A stretch of 64,000 bases of DNA from Nitrospirales bacterium (GCA_021603905.1 BQIU01000012.1:1-64000), one strand, 5' to 3'; shown: positions 28,358 to 36,744, counted from the first letter of the stretch. Numbers and translations are program-made. The notes: generated by a model from the letters alone, not told the origin.

Positions 28358-28392
28358 TGGCCGCCCTTTCTTTTTTTGAAAGGAATTTCACT

Positions 28393-28815
28393 ATGAAAAC
28401 CTATATATCTTTCGCAAACTCACTTACCAAGCTATTGGGCGACGATCAGACGGTAAAGCTTACCGTTGATGGGTACATGCCTTTATGCATTGAGCGCATT
28501 GGCACAAGCGGCGAAGGTCATAAGCTCGTGGCCATTGCCCATACTGGAATCCAAAACGGCGATGTGATGTATGACCCCGAAATGGTCTTTCGTTTCATCG
28601 ATTGGGATGGCGCTCAAATCGCCGAGCCAATTTCCTTCCGTAATGATTATATGGGCATCCGTCAGGAGGTCTATCGCTACAATGACGAAGGCAAGGCAAC
28701 TCATGTCAATGCCCGCTTGAGGGCTGAATTAAAGTCCTTTTCTCGGACCTGGTTCCGTAACCTGAAGCAGCAGGGATTCTTCTCGGTCCAGACCATCAGG
28801 CAGACCTTCTCCTAA
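28393..28815 (+). CDS. DUF6908-like accessory protein (140 aa)
   Basis: The start is put at the ATG at 28393, eight bases after AAGGA; the frame is open upstream. Features are KLTVDGYMPLCIERIG, LVAIAHTGIQNGDVMYDPEMVF and FNARLRAEL-like ends, matching the pattern I associate with DUF6908, a family without known function found on mobile elements. A rho-independent terminator follows directly. It forms a unit with the 82-residue gene before it. Confidence 0.6.
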   Translation: MKTYISFANSLTKLLGDDQTVKLTVDGYMPLCIERIGTSGEGHKLVAIAHTGIQNGDVMYDPEMVFRFIDWDGAQIAEPISFRNDYMGIRQEVYRYNDEGKATHVNARLRAELKSFSRTWFRNLKQQGFFSVQTIRQTFS

Positions 28816-28829
28816 ACCGCATTCATAAG

Positions 28830-28866
28830 CCCCTGATCGTTTCTTCGCGGTCAGGGGTTTTCTTTT
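28830..28866 (+). terminator. Rho-independent terminator after the small accessory genes
   Basis: CCCCTGATCG pairs with CGGTCAGGGG around an 8-base loop, followed by TTTTCTTTT. One G-T pair interrupts an otherwise perfect stem. It lies 15 bp after the stop of the 140-residue gene. Confidence 0.8.
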
Positions 28867-28902
28867 GGCGTTCGATTTTTCACCGGCAGGGCTTTTCAGG
28901 AA

Positions 28903-29082
28903 GTTTTCCGCATAGTGGTGATTGCTTGTTGCTATGTCTTTCTCCCCCTGATGGTTTCTCACCGTTTCACATCAGTCAGGGTATTGGAGGGCTACCACAA
29001 AGCGGAAAACTGTCAATGAAGATATTCCGTCTTTTTTTTCAAGGTTTTCAATTTTAGAAGAAGGAAAAAAAGACAGAATATT
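28903..29082. repeat. Two consecutive inverted repeats in a non-coding gap
   Basis: The gap 28867-29164 has no gene. The first pair is GTTTTCCGCATAGTGG at 28903-28918 with CCACAAAGCGGAAAAC at 28995-29010, 14 of 16 complementary. The second is GATATTCCGTCTTTTTTTT at 29021-29039 with an arm at 29065-29082 (AAAAAAAGACAGAATATT), one mismatch. The second could be a bidirectional terminator or regulatory hairpin. The double arrangement also suits an origin-like or protein-binding site, but nothing proves it. Confidence 0.45.
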
Positions 29083-29164
29083 TCTTGCACAGTTTCCCTT
29101 GTCCTTTGTGGTTATGCCTCACCCAGGACTGAAATGGTTCAGTTCGAAACAAAAGGAGAAGACG

Positions 29165-29413
29165 ATGTTAAAGCAAACACACACCACCAAAAGCGAAAAC
29201 GAAAACGGCAAAGCCACAAGCGGGAAGAAACCCGATCTCATCGCCTATGATGTCCGTGACCGGGAAGGACGCGATCAGAAGAGCGTCTGGAATCCGGTCG
29301 GGGCAGTCTGGCTGCACAAAGATGGCAAAGGAGCCGATCTTTTGCTCCATGCCATTCCGCTTTCAGGGCGTGTCGTCCTGCGCCAGCGCACGGAAAAGCC
29401 GGATCAAGCTTAA
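29165..29413 (+). CDS. Small accessory protein of the element (82 aa)
   Basis: The start at 29165 has AAAAGGAGAAGACG before it. The N-terminus is polar and low-complexity (Thr, Lys, Glu, Asn). The rest, DLIAYDVRDREGRDQKSVWNPVGAVWLHKDGKG followed by SGRVVLRQRTEKP, is a compact beta-type sequence resembling a small protein family regularly found near methyltransferases on alphaproteobacterial mobile elements. Its role is unknown. The DNA methyltransferase gene begins 64 bp downstream. Confidence 0.6.
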   Translation: MLKQTHTTKSENENGKATSGKKPDLIAYDVRDREGRDQKSVWNPVGAVWLHKDGKGADLLLHAIPLSGRVVLRQRTEKPDQA

Positions 29414-29477
29414 TTCAACCCCATCAAACCTGGCCCTGTGACCAACTGGTTGCAGGGCCGTTTACAGGAGATCAATC

Positions 29478-30158
29478 ATGACGAATGAAAATCATATCAT
29501 CGAAGGCGATTGCGTGAATGTAATGCAAAGCCTTCCCGCTGCTTCTATGGACTTGGCGGTCACCGATCCACCCTATCTGGTAAATTACCGTGATCGAACG
29601 GGCAGGAGCATTGTCAATGACGACAATCCGGAGCGCGTCCTTTCAGCCTTTCCGGAACTCTACAAGCTACTCAAACCCGATACATTCTGTGTGTCGTTCT
29701 ATGGATGGAGCAAAATCGAATATTTTGCCAATGCCTGGAGGCAGGCCGGATTTAAACCGGTCGGTCATATTGTGTGGCACAAAGACTATGCGTCAAACAG
29801 CGGATATCTGGACTACCATCACGAACAATGCTTTTTGCTGGCCAAGGGCAACCCGCCAAAGCCGCCTGTGCCGCTTGCCGATGTACGGCCATGGGAATAT
29901 ACCGGCAATAAAAACCATCCGACTGAAAAAGCGGTCGGCGTTATTCGGCCCTTGATTGAGACATTTTCCCAAACAGGCGATACGGTCATTGATCCGTTCT
30001 TTGGCTCCGGCACAACTGCCGTCGCTGCCGCCTTTGCCGGTCGCCGGTATATCGGTATAGAGATTGAACCGGAATATTGTGAGTTAGCCAGAAAGCGGCT
30101 AGCGGCCACACATGCCTATATGAGAGCCAATTCCAGGCCGCGATCCTTCCAGATATAA
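29478..30158 (+). CDS. Orphan DNA methyltransferase (N4-cytosine/N6-adenine type)
   Basis: The 226-residue enzyme has the catalytic DPPY at residues 30-33 (TDPPYLVNY) and the S-adenosylmethionine loop DPFFGSGTT near residue 170, so motif IV comes before motif I, as in beta-class DNA methyltransferases. RYIGIEIEPEYCELARKRL closes the AdoMet domain. No separate target-recognition domain or restriction enzyme is nearby, so it is an orphan, likely protecting or marking the element or host DNA. GGAG precedes the start. A broken second copy lies at 34185-34677. Confidence 0.85.
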   Translation: MTNENHIIEGDCVNVMQSLPAASMDLAVTDPPYLVNYRDRTGRSIVNDDNPERVLSAFPELYKLLKPDTFCVSFYGWSKIEYFANAWRQAGFKPVGHIVWHKDYASNSGYLDYHHEQCFLLAKGNPPKPPVPLADVRPWEYTGNKNHPTEKAVGVIRPLIETFSQTGDTVIDPFFGSGTTAVAAAFAGRRYIGIEIEPEYCELARKRLAATHAYMRANSRPRSFQI

Positions 30159-30259
30159 ATGTAGTACATCCTCGTTATGAATGTACTACACAGGAAATTT
30201 CGCTCTCGGCCCGTGTCGTACAAAATGAACGACGCGCAGAAAAGCTGGATCAAGCCCAT
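29600..30259 (+). repeat. Direct repeat copy A (methyltransferase region)
   Basis: This segment, from inside the methyltransferase gene to about 100 bp beyond its stop, is repeated with scattered changes at 34185-34786. The two copies flank the ArsR/SRPBCC operon. The shared tail contains the palindrome at 30161-30189. Confidence 0.85.
30161..30189. promoter_or_regulatory. Perfect inverted repeat GTAGTACAT/ATGTACTAC
   Basis: Two 9-base arms separated by 11 bases lie just after the methyltransferase stop. The same pair occurs at 34688-34716, and related half sites (TAGTACTACA, TGTACTGTAGTACA) occur at 35531 and 35043. They could be binding sites of one regulator; no T-run follows, so this is not a simple terminator. 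Confidence 0.4.
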
Positions 30260-30277
30260 TCGATCTTTGGATTAATC

Positions 30278-30484
30278 TTACCATGGTTCTGTGATCATAT
30301 TTTTTGGGAAACCTTTACTCCGTTTATAATTCCACAAGGTTTTTAAATCCTCCATGGGTCTTACCTGAGGGGAGAACACCTTATCGGTTTCATCACAATC
30401 CGCTTGTTGGCCTGAGTTGGCCGTGATCTTTTCATTCAACTTCCACACAGTTACCACACGATTAATAGACGAAATTTTCCACAT
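30278..30484 (-). pseudogene. DUF1428 gene fragment (C-terminal part)
   Basis: The frame contains KLNEKITANSGQQADCDETDKVFS, which lines up with DVNKKVMADPRMKEACDETNMPF of the intact DUF1428 protein at 31174-31560; DNA similarity is also visible over about 100 bp. The N-terminal two thirds are missing and the C-terminus has diverged. It is a decayed paralog beside the intact operon. Confidence 0.5.
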
Positions 30485-30578
30485 GATATTTCAAAATTTT
30501 CCTTAATAACACAAATCTCCACCTACGCTGTAATAGAAAGAAGTTTAGGCTCGGGGCCTCACGAACTTCGACCGCCAA

Positions 30579-31133
30579 TCAGGGGAGAGGCACTTCATAC
30601 CGCAGCTCAGCAAAGCCTTGGCCAATTTGTTGAACCGAAATGAGCTTGAGAGAGGGTGACGTAATTCGACGCGGAAGCAACGGTTTACCGGCACCAAGCG
30701 TAACCGAGCCAACCTGGGTTATGATTTCATTGAGCAGCCCGGCATCATAAAATTGTCCTACAAGGTCACCGCCACCCACAAGCCAGATATTCTTGTCGTC
30801 CGCTTCGGCCCGCATCTGGGCATGCACAGGCCGGACATCCCCATTCACAAAGCGAATGTCTGCATTGTCTATACCCGAGAGCTGCCGATGGGAGAAAACC
30901 CACGTCGGTTGCCGATAGGGCCATTTGCCGGGAGTTGGCGAATCCGGTTTGATGACGTGACGCAACATCCACTCATATGTCGCTGAACCCATGGCGAGCG
31001 CCCCCACCTCATTGATAAATTGAGGATAGCTAGTATCGTTAATATCACCGAGTGGAAATAGCCAGTCGAGTGAATCATCCTTGGTCGCTATGAAACCATC
31101 AAGGCTCATAGCCGTATAGTACTGAGTTCGCAT
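30579..31133 (-). CDS. Dihydrofolate-reductase-like (RibD C-terminal family) protein
   Basis: The ATG at 31133 is chosen because GGAG lies five bases upstream; the frame is open further. The 184-residue protein starts MRTQYYTAMSLDGFIATKDD, the typical opening of YyaP/RibD_C proteins, and contains ALAMGSATYEWML and IWLVGGGDLVGQFYDAGLLNE, the NADPH-binding strand and GGG loop. Members reduce small molecules with NADPH; the substrate is unknown. It is the last gene of the arsR-led operon; its start lies inside the spacer after the DUF1428 gene. Confidence 0.8.
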   Translation of the reverse strand: MRTQYYTAMSLDGFIATKDDSLDWLFPLGDINDTSYPQFINEVGALAMGSATYEWMLRHVIKPDSPTPGKWPYRQPTWVFSHRQLSGIDNADIRFVNGDVRPVHAQMRAEADDKNIWLVGGGDLVGQFYDAGLLNEIITQVGSVTLGAGKPLLPRRITSPSLKLISVQQIGQGFAELRYEVPLP

Positions 31134-31173
31134 TAATTCTCCAACGGTTTCTTGTTTTGTGCGCGTACGCTTC

Positions 31174-31560
31174 CTATAAGTCGACAATCGTTTTAAAGCC
31201 GCCATAGGTCATCCGTGAAGGGTCAAACGGCATATTGGTTTCATCGCACGCTTCTTTCATGCGCGGGTCGGCCATAACTTTTTTGTTCACGTCGTCTCGG
31301 TGTTCGCGTGATTGATAGACAATAAAGGCAAAAATAACGGTCTCCTCGTCTTTGATCCCCGCCAGGTCACCGAACGGCGTGATCTTGCATGTTTCAGGTG
31401 CGTCTTCGGGCATTTCCGGCTTGGCATCTTCCAATACGCATTCCTTATATTGGAGCGCACCGTGTTCCATCCAGATTTTTCCTGCCTTTTCCGCCATTTC
31501 ACGGTACGCTTCGATTTTGCCTTCCGGCACCGGCAAAACAAATCCATCTACGTAAGTCAT
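31174..31560 (-). CDS. DUF1428 family protein (YbaA-like)
   Basis: The 128-residue protein begins MTYVDGFVLPVPEGKIEAYREMAEKAG and ends DPSRMTYGGFKTIVDL, both characteristic of DUF1428, a dimeric alpha-beta barrel family without established activity. It follows the VOC gene by 3 bp in the operon. A decayed partial paralog is present at 30278-30484. Confidence 0.85.
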   Translation of the reverse strand: MTYVDGFVLPVPEGKIEAYREMAEKAGKIWMEHGALQYKECVLEDAKPEMPEDAPETCKITPFGDLAGIKDEETVIFAFIVYQSREHRDDVNKKVMADPRMKEACDETNMPFDPSRMTYGGFKTIVDL

Positions 31561-31563
31561 TTT

Positions 31564-32046
31564 TCAGTCTCCTTTCACGGCGGCTTCGAGTTTGGCAATG
31601 TCGATCTTCTTCATCGTCATCATCGCATTAAAAGCACGTTTGGCCTTATCGCGGTCTGAACTTGTCGTCAGCTCCATTAATCGTTTTGGCGTAATCTGCC
31701 AGAAAAAACCCCAACGGTCTTGACACCAACCGCAATCATTCTCACTGCCACCAGTCTCTACGATTGCATTCCAGTAGCGGTCGGTATCATCCTGATCGTT
31801 GGTCAGCACCATAAAGCTAACGGATTGATCGGGCGTAAAATTCGGCCCGCCATTCAAACCGATAAACGACCGCCCCAGTACGGTAAATTCAACTGTCAGC
31901 TCAACCCCTTCCTGACCCCCTGGGAAATCGCCCGGCGCGGTGTTCACCTGTTTTACACAGCTATCGGGGAAAGTAGCAGCGTAGAACTCTGCCGCTTTGC
32001 TTGCTTCGCCGTGGTCAAACCACAGGCAGGTGACAAGTTCGGTCAT
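31564..32046 (-). CDS. VOC superfamily protein (PhnB/3-dmu-9_3-mt type)
   Basis: The 160-residue protein has the motifs of the PhnB-like branch of the vicinal oxygen chelate superfamily: [20 protein letters not shown] at the start, [10 protein letters not shown] in the middle, and [17 protein letters not shown]. Two beta-alpha-beta modules form a metal or substrate cup, but the family is often inactive and functionally unassigned. It lies in the arsR-led operon between an SRPBCC gene and the DUF1428 gene. Confidence 0.85.
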   Translation of the reverse strand: MTELVTCLWFDHGEASKAAEFYAATFPDSCVKQVNTAPGDFPGGQEGVELTVEFTVLGRSFIGLNGGPNFTPDQSVSFMVLTNDQDDTDRYWNAIVETGGSENDCGWCQDRWGFFWQITPKRLMELTTSSDRDKAKRAFNAMMTMKKIDIAKLEAAVKGD

Positions 32047-32103
32047 ATCTTATTTTCCTTTCCATACACGTAAATCATTATTCAAAGCTCCTTTGATTGT
32101 GGC

Positions 32104-32544
32104 TTATAAGATCGTATTCAGTGTTTGAAGGATTTTACCCCATCCTTCTTGTGTGCGTTCCGCCCATTCCGGCAGCACATCTTCGTGGAGCAGGTTCAGC
32201 TCGCATCCGTCTCCCTCCGATGTAATATCAATTGTTACAACGGTCATCTCTTCTGAATATCTGGGAACGCCGAATGTAAAAACCAGTCGGTGCGGACGGT
32301 CGATTTCAAGATATTCGCCGACATGTTCCACCTCACTTTCTTCTCGTTTTTCTGCAATGGTAAATTTTCCACCAACGCGGGCATCAATTTCCACTCGCGT
32401 CATGACGCCATCCGGCGTTTTGAATAAAAATTTACCGGCCTTATCCGAATCGAGCCAGGCATCAAAAACCTGCTCTGCCAGAAAATTGAAACGGCGAGTC
32501 ACGTGTACGGACATTTTTGCTTCTGCTTTTTCCTGCTTCGACAT
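32104..32544 (-). CDS. SRPBCC (AHSA1-like) protein 1
   Basis: The 146-residue protein has the AHSA1 pattern of a hydrophobic-cavity START-like fold: VTRRFNFLAEQVFDAWLDSDKAGKF, VGGKFTIAEKREE, and the closing WAERTQEGWGKILQTL. Such proteins bind small hydrophobic ligands or chaperone clients. It follows the next SRPBCC gene by 3 bp in the operon. Ligand unknown. Confidence 0.8.
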   Translation of the reverse strand: MSKQEKAEAKMSVHVTRRFNFLAEQVFDAWLDSDKAGKFLFKTPDGVMTRVEIDARVGGKFTIAEKREESEVEHVGEYLEIDRPHRLVFTFGVPRYSEEMTVVTIDITSEGDGCELNLLHEDVLPEWAERTQEGWGKILQTLNTIL

Positions 32545-32547
32545 CTT

Positions 32548-33054
32548 TTATTTCTCCTCCTGTTTCAGTAATTCCTCCAGTTGCGTGACTGTTGTTCCCC
32601 AACCGTCATGGAAGCCCATGTCCTCATGCGCCTTTTTCTGCTCGGGAGCGTTGTGCATCGCATGGGCGGTGTATCTGGTGCCGGACGACAGCGCTTCAAG
32701 CTCTATAATGGCAGTCATGGCGATATGAGCGCATTCTTTATTGCCAGTAGCAGGGGAAGGCGCAGGCCGGTAGTTGCCGTGTAAAACGCTTGTCCAAACC
32801 AAACGCTTTTCTTTTATAATCTCCAGAAAACACCCTGTGGTCGGAAATTCTTTACCTTCCGGGTCTTCCATAACCGTATAAAATTCTCCGCCCGGACGCA
32901 GGTCAACACGGCAGTCTGCAATCCTCCATGGTTTTGGAACAAACCACTGTTTTAAAAGCCCCGGCTCGGTCAGGCCACGCCAGACAAGATTAACAGGGAC
33001 AGCCAGTTCTCTTTTTAAAACCAGATCGAGGTTTGTATCTACGGGTGTTGTCAT
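32548..33054 (-). CDS. SRPBCC (AHSA1-like) protein 2
   Basis: The 168-residue protein has LKRELAVPVNLVWRGLTEPGLLKQWFVPKPW, DLRPGGEFYTVMEDPEGKEF and the ending GFHDGWGTTVTQLEELLKQ, all typical of the AHSA1/SRPBCC fold. Its start overlaps the stop of the gene before it by 4 bp (ATGA), indicating translational coupling. Confidence 0.85.
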   Translation of the reverse strand: MTTPVDTNLDLVLKRELAVPVNLVWRGLTEPGLLKQWFVPKPWRIADCRVDLRPGGEFYTVMEDPEGKEFPTTGCFLEIIKEKRLVWTSVLHGNYRPAPSPATGNKECAHIAMTAIIELEALSSGTRYTAHAMHNAPEQKKAHEDMGFHDGWGTTVTQLEELLKQEEK

Positions 33055-33602
33055 TTGTTTTTTCCTTTCGGCTTGTTCAGTTTGAAGTGTTCTTTTATAA
33101 GCAATTCTTCCAGTTGCTCAAGAGTTCCTGTCCAGCCTTGCGTCATGCTTGCCGCACCCTCTTCGAAGGCTTTGTATTCGGAATTTTCAGCTTCATGAGG
33201 TTTCATAATGACGGTGACTTTGGTTCGGTCTTTTATTTCCTCGAAAGTAATTGTTGAGTGTATCAACAATGGCCATTTTTTGTTCCAAGGATGGTGTGCA
33301 ATATTTGCGTTCTCATCGGCAAAAGACATTAAAAAGACCATGCGTTCCAGCTCATTAATTTCCAAAAATTTCCAGCGTCCCCAAAACGGTTTGCCTTCCG
33401 GAGGCTTTAAACCGTAATGGTAAATACCTCCGACTTCCAAATCCATGCTATTTTGCAGGATATTGTATCCTTTTGGCCCAAACCATTTTTGCAACTGCAC
33501 TGCATTCGTCCATGCGTCCCAGACTTTGTCAATTGGGGCGTCAAATATATGGTAAATCGTAAAATAAAAATCTCTTGCTGATTTTCGTTGTGCTTGTGTC
33601 AT
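33051..33602 (-). CDS. SRPBCC (AHSA1-like) protein 3
   Basis: The 183-residue protein starts with YFTIYHIFDAPIDKVWDAWTNAVQLQKWFGP and ends with MTQGWTGTLEQLEELL, the SRPBCC ends. The middle has GIYHYGLKPPEGKPFWGRWKFLEI. It overlaps the ArsR gene by 4 bp. Pairing of ArsR-type regulators with SRPBCC genes is a known recurring arrangement. Confidence 0.85.
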   Translation of the reverse strand: MTQAQRKSARDFYFTIYHIFDAPIDKVWDAWTNAVQLQKWFGPKGYNILQNSMDLEVGGIYHYGLKPPEGKPFWGRWKFLEINELERMVFLMSFADENANIAHHPWNKKWPLLIHSTITFEEIKDRTKVTVIMKPHEAENSEYKAFEEGAASMTQGWTGTLEQLEELLIKEHFKLNKPKGKNK

Positions 33603-33925
33603 TTTTTTCCTTTCAGTTTCTTATGTTCTTTTAAAAGCAGCGCATCCAGCGCATCGAAACGCTCGTTCCAGAATTGTCGCATCTGGTTCAGCCACTCCCA
33701 CATTTCGTCCACCCCTTCCGGGTTGATGGAATAAATCCGTTGCTGCGCCCGTTTTTCCATCTTTACAAGCTCGGCCTCGCGTAAAACCTTCAAATGCTGG
33801 GAGACCGCAGGCGCACTTATGTCAAATTCATTACTTATGTCTGTCGAAGCCATTTCGCCGTTCGCCGCGATTAGTTCAATCATGCGGCGGCGGTTGGGCT
33901 CGGCAACGGCGGCGAATCTATCCAT
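33599..33925 (-). CDS. ArsR-family transcriptional regulator
   Basis: The 108-residue winged-helix repressor contains MDRFAAVAEPNRRRMIELIAANG, the recognition region DISAPAVSQHLKVLREAELV and the wing KRAQQRIYSINPEG. The usual metal-binding Cys motif is absent, so it probably senses a non-metal ligand or responds by other means. It heads a seven-gene operon running leftward. A perfect 16-bp palindrome lies 18 bp upstream of its start and is the likely operator. Confidence 0.9.
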   Translation of the reverse strand: MDRFAAVAEPNRRRMIELIAANGEMASTDISNEFDISAPAVSQHLKVLREAELVKMEKRAQQRIYSINPEGVDEMWEWLNQMRQFWNERFDALDALLLKEHKKLKGKK

Positions 33926-33943
33926 GTTTTTATTATTAACTAA

Positions 33944-33959
33944 TTACTTAATTAAGTAA
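33944..33959. promoter_or_regulatory. Perfect palindrome, predicted ArsR operator
   Basis: TTACTTAATTAAGTAA is its own reverse complement and sits 18 bp before the arsR start. ArsR-type repressors bind such AT-rich inverted repeats at their own promoters. Confidence 0.6.
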
Positions 33960-34030
33960 ATATATAAATACATATGTTCCCTAGAAAATTATTCCTGTAT
34001 GGCTAAGACCACGAATCGAAAAAAGCAATA

Positions 34031-34146
34031 AGAGGACAGTCCTGGCCGATGACCTGGACCGTTTCGTGAATTCCTAGATACTGACACGACCTATAAATGG
34101 GATATTCATGTGAGCCTGTATAGGTATAGGAAACGCGAAGATGCGG
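34031..34146 (-). pseudogene. Inverted fragment of the 101-aa membrane protein gene
   Basis: The reverse strand matches 21153-21271 with scattered substitutions. In translation PHLRVSYTYTGSHEYPIYR and QYLGIHETVQVIGQDCP correspond to the C-terminal region of the gene at 20991-21296. There is no start; it is a remnant of a second coupling-protein operon or a rearranged duplicate. Confidence 0.7.
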
Positions 34147-34184
34147 GGATTGCGGTAGTGGAAAATAGCCCCGATTGCAATGAA

Positions 34185-34677
34185 GGGCAGGAGCATTGTT
34201 AATGACAATAATCCGGAGCGTGTCCTTTCAGCCTTTCTGGAACTCTACAAGCTGCTCAAGCCCAATACGTTTTGTGTGTCGTTTTACGCATGGAGCAAAA
34301 TCGAGTATTTTGCCAATGCCTGGAGGTAGGCCGGATTTAAACCGGTCGGTCATATTGTGTGGCACAAAGACTATGCTTCAAACAGCGGATATCTGGACTA
34401 TCATCATGAGCAATGCTTCCTGCTCGCTAAGGGCAATCCGCCAAAGCCGTCAGTGCCGCTTGCCGATGTGCGGCCATGGGAATATACCGGCAATCGCAAC
34501 CATCCGACGGAAAAAGCCATCGGGGTTATCCGTCCTTTGATTGAGACATTTTCCCAAACAGGCGATACGGTCATTGATCCGTTCTTTGGCTCCGGCACGA
34601 CCATTGTGAAAGGGCAAAAAAGCGCTTGGCGGCGACACATGCCTATATGACGGCCAATCTCAGGCCGCGATCCTTCC
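34185..34677 (+). pseudogene. Broken second copy of the DNA methyltransferase
   Basis: Lacks the first about 40 codons, including the DPPY motif. An in-frame TAG replaces a Gln codon near 34327 (TGGAGGTAGGCC against TGGAGGCAGGCC in the intact gene), and the AdoMet end is shortened: after FFGSGTT about 57 bases are missing. The following about 100 bp repeat the tail of copy A, including the GTAGTACAT inverted repeat at 34688-34716. Confidence 0.85.
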
Positions 34678-34786
34678 AGATATAGATGTAGTACATCCCA
34701 ATTATGAATGTACTACACAGGAAATCTCGCTCTCGGCCCGTGTCGTACAAAATGAACGACGCGCAGAAAAGCTGGATCAAACCTAT

Positions 34787-35565
34787 GCACATGCGTCAAA
34801 AATAGCCCTGTGGCCACAAGGTTGCAGGGTATTTTCTGTGCTCTGGCTTCCAGTCTTTATTGAACTTTCAGCTTTGAGACCCCGGCGCGGCTCGATGGCG
34901 CAAGATCGTATCACGGCGGTGAAGCGCCATGACGGGTTAAGAGCCTGGGATAAAGGCATCTGCAACTCATCCGGAGCATCCGAAGATCACCAGTTCGCCT
35001 TGTAGTATTTTAAGCTTAAAAGTTAAGGCTCACTGCAAGATGTGTACTGTAGTACAATCTTGGCAAGGGAGACGCTGCGCTCTCCCGTTGCATCCCTCTG
35101 GCCTTGGTGCTTCGTGGGCATCCGGCCCCACTTCGCACCATCAAAACGTATCGCCGTTTTATCACTCGCAGGCGTTTGGCCGCTGCACCACCAGTCAGGG
35201 GAGCGTTCCTGCTGCCCCTAACAACCCCATGACCAACCCTGCGCGGATTGGATGCGCGTGAGCGTTTCCGTCGCTCAACCACGGCCAGCATTTCGCTTGC
35301 TGGACTTCGAGCAGAGGTGTCGCCCCCTGCACCACGACCAAGGATACGTCCTTGGATGCGCTCTTTCTTTGGGCGCTGCCCAGACCCGACACAACCCAGC
35401 TATTCCCGCCGGTTATTGAATTTAGGAAATAAAATCGTTCCACAACTTTAGCGGGAAAAATAATAATTTTAACCCTAGAGTTTTAGGAGGTTTGCGTTAG
35501 AATTTTTCGATGATAAAGCGAGAAAATTTTATAGTACTACACACAATGTATGCGAAACGACCATC
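34787..35565. other. Non-coding region with GC-rich middle and GTAGTACA-type sites
   Basis: No convincing gene is seen. A 36-codon frame at about 34896-35006 has no ribosome site. The middle (about 35046-35400) is GC-richer, with phrases such as CGCTGCGCTCTCCCGTTGCAT resembling leader sequences of alphaproteobacterial mobile elements. TGTACTGTAGTACA at 35043 and TAGTACTACA at 35531 echo the inverted repeat after the methyltransferase. The last 100 bp are AT-rich and probably carry the promoter of the DUF2927 gene. Confidence 0.35.
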
Positions 35566-36702
35566 ATGAAGGGATTTAAGCCCATGAGCGAGAGGATAGG
35601 TGAGATGATGAAATTCATGTTGTTGGTCTTAGCAGGTGGAGTAGCGTTGGCAGCAGGGACGATTAGTTATAGCTATTCTCAGGAAGATTCTGGTGCTGCT
35701 CCAGAAAGTCTTTTACCTGAGCAGATTGAGCTTGATGGAAGAACACTGACGAAGAAGCAAATCCTTGATGCTTTTTTAGACATCGCGTTTACCCAAAACA
35801 TTTTATTAAAAAAAGGTCTTGGTCAGAACAGTTTATCTTTCCAAATTCAACCAGATGAGCATATTAAGAGAAGCCTGTTTTTTGAACCACGGATGAAGTC
35901 GGAATATCCATGGCTCTATCCCCACATTTATTTAAAACACGCTCCACCCAAAATTCTTTCAATTAACAAATGGGTGATACCAATCCAAGTATCTTTAGGA
36001 ATGCCAAATGATCTTAGGCCTATTACGGGCCAAGCATATCATTTCTTTAAAATATACAATGCCGATAAAACTTTTAGTCCATCCGAAGACAGCATTGTTA
36101 AATTGAAAGGACTAATTCAAACAATTAATGAAATAAGTGACATATCTGCAGCTTTAGCACTAGAAGAAACTGCCAATCATTTTGGAAACATCCGCATCGT
36201 TTTTGTCGAGAAAGAACATTTCAAAGATTCTGAATACAAACATCCAAAATATATGATGGTGTCTTTTTCTACAGGAGGTCCCCGAACAGAAGATTTTCGT
36301 AGTTTTTATGGGGCAGAAAAAAAGATAAAAACGGGGTTTGTTTACACAGCAGAGGCAGAAAAACAAGTTGACGGTTATTTTCTTACCAACAGTAAAAATG
36401 AAATCCAGATGGCTTTTTGTTATATCTGGTCCGGACATCCGGTCGAGATGCTAGATGCTCTTATGCAGGAATGCGTCCTTCGCTCTCTTGGATTTCCAGA
36501 AGCGACAATCACTACGCCTTATAGCCTTCTTGGCTTGTGGAACGAACCGGAACATTGGTTGCCTGCAGACAAGCCTCTTTTAGAAATTCCAAGCAAGTTA
36601 TCAGAATTTGATCGTTATATGCTCAAGATTCTTTATAGCCCGGAACTCAAGCCGGGCATGGATTACGTCGAAGCGCAAAAGGTTTTGCTTGGAATGGATT
36701 AA
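35566..36702 (+). CDS. Secreted DUF2927-family protein
   Basis: The start could be the ATG at 35566, 35584 or 35605; the last gives a compact signal peptide (MMKFMLLVLAGGVALAAGT). The C-terminal part, MQECVLRSLGFPEATITTPYSLLG and FDRYMLKILYSPELKPGMDY, is the signature of DUF2927, an exported family of unknown activity. The 42-bp gap to the RTX gene suggests cotranscription, and such pairs are found in alphaproteobacteria. Two cysteines lie in the C-terminal region. Confidence 0.7.
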   Translation: MKGFKPMSERIGEMMKFMLLVLAGGVALAAGTISYSYSQEDSGAAPESLLPEQIELDGRTLTKKQILDAFLDIAFTQNILLKKGLGQNSLSFQIQPDEHIKRSLFFEPRMKSEYPWLYPHIYLKHAPPKILSINKWVIPIQVSLGMPNDLRPITGQAYHFFKIYNADKTFSPSEDSIVKLKGLIQTINEISDISAALALEETANHFGNIRIVFVEKEHFKDSEYKHPKYMMVSFSTGGPRTEDFRSFYGAEKKIKTGFVYTAEAEKQVDGYFLTNSKNEIQMAFCYIWSGHPVEMLDALMQECVLRSLGFPEATITTPYSLLGLWNEPEHWLPADKPLLEIPSKLSEFDRYMLKILYSPELKPGMDYVEAQKVLLGMD

Positions 36703-36744
36703 CACTGCGTTGTTTTCAACTTTTACAGCTACAGGGGAATCGAA

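Noticed and set aside
29478-30158. Restriction-modification system
   Set aside because: No restriction enzyme gene or specificity subunit lies nearby; the methyltransferase is an orphan.
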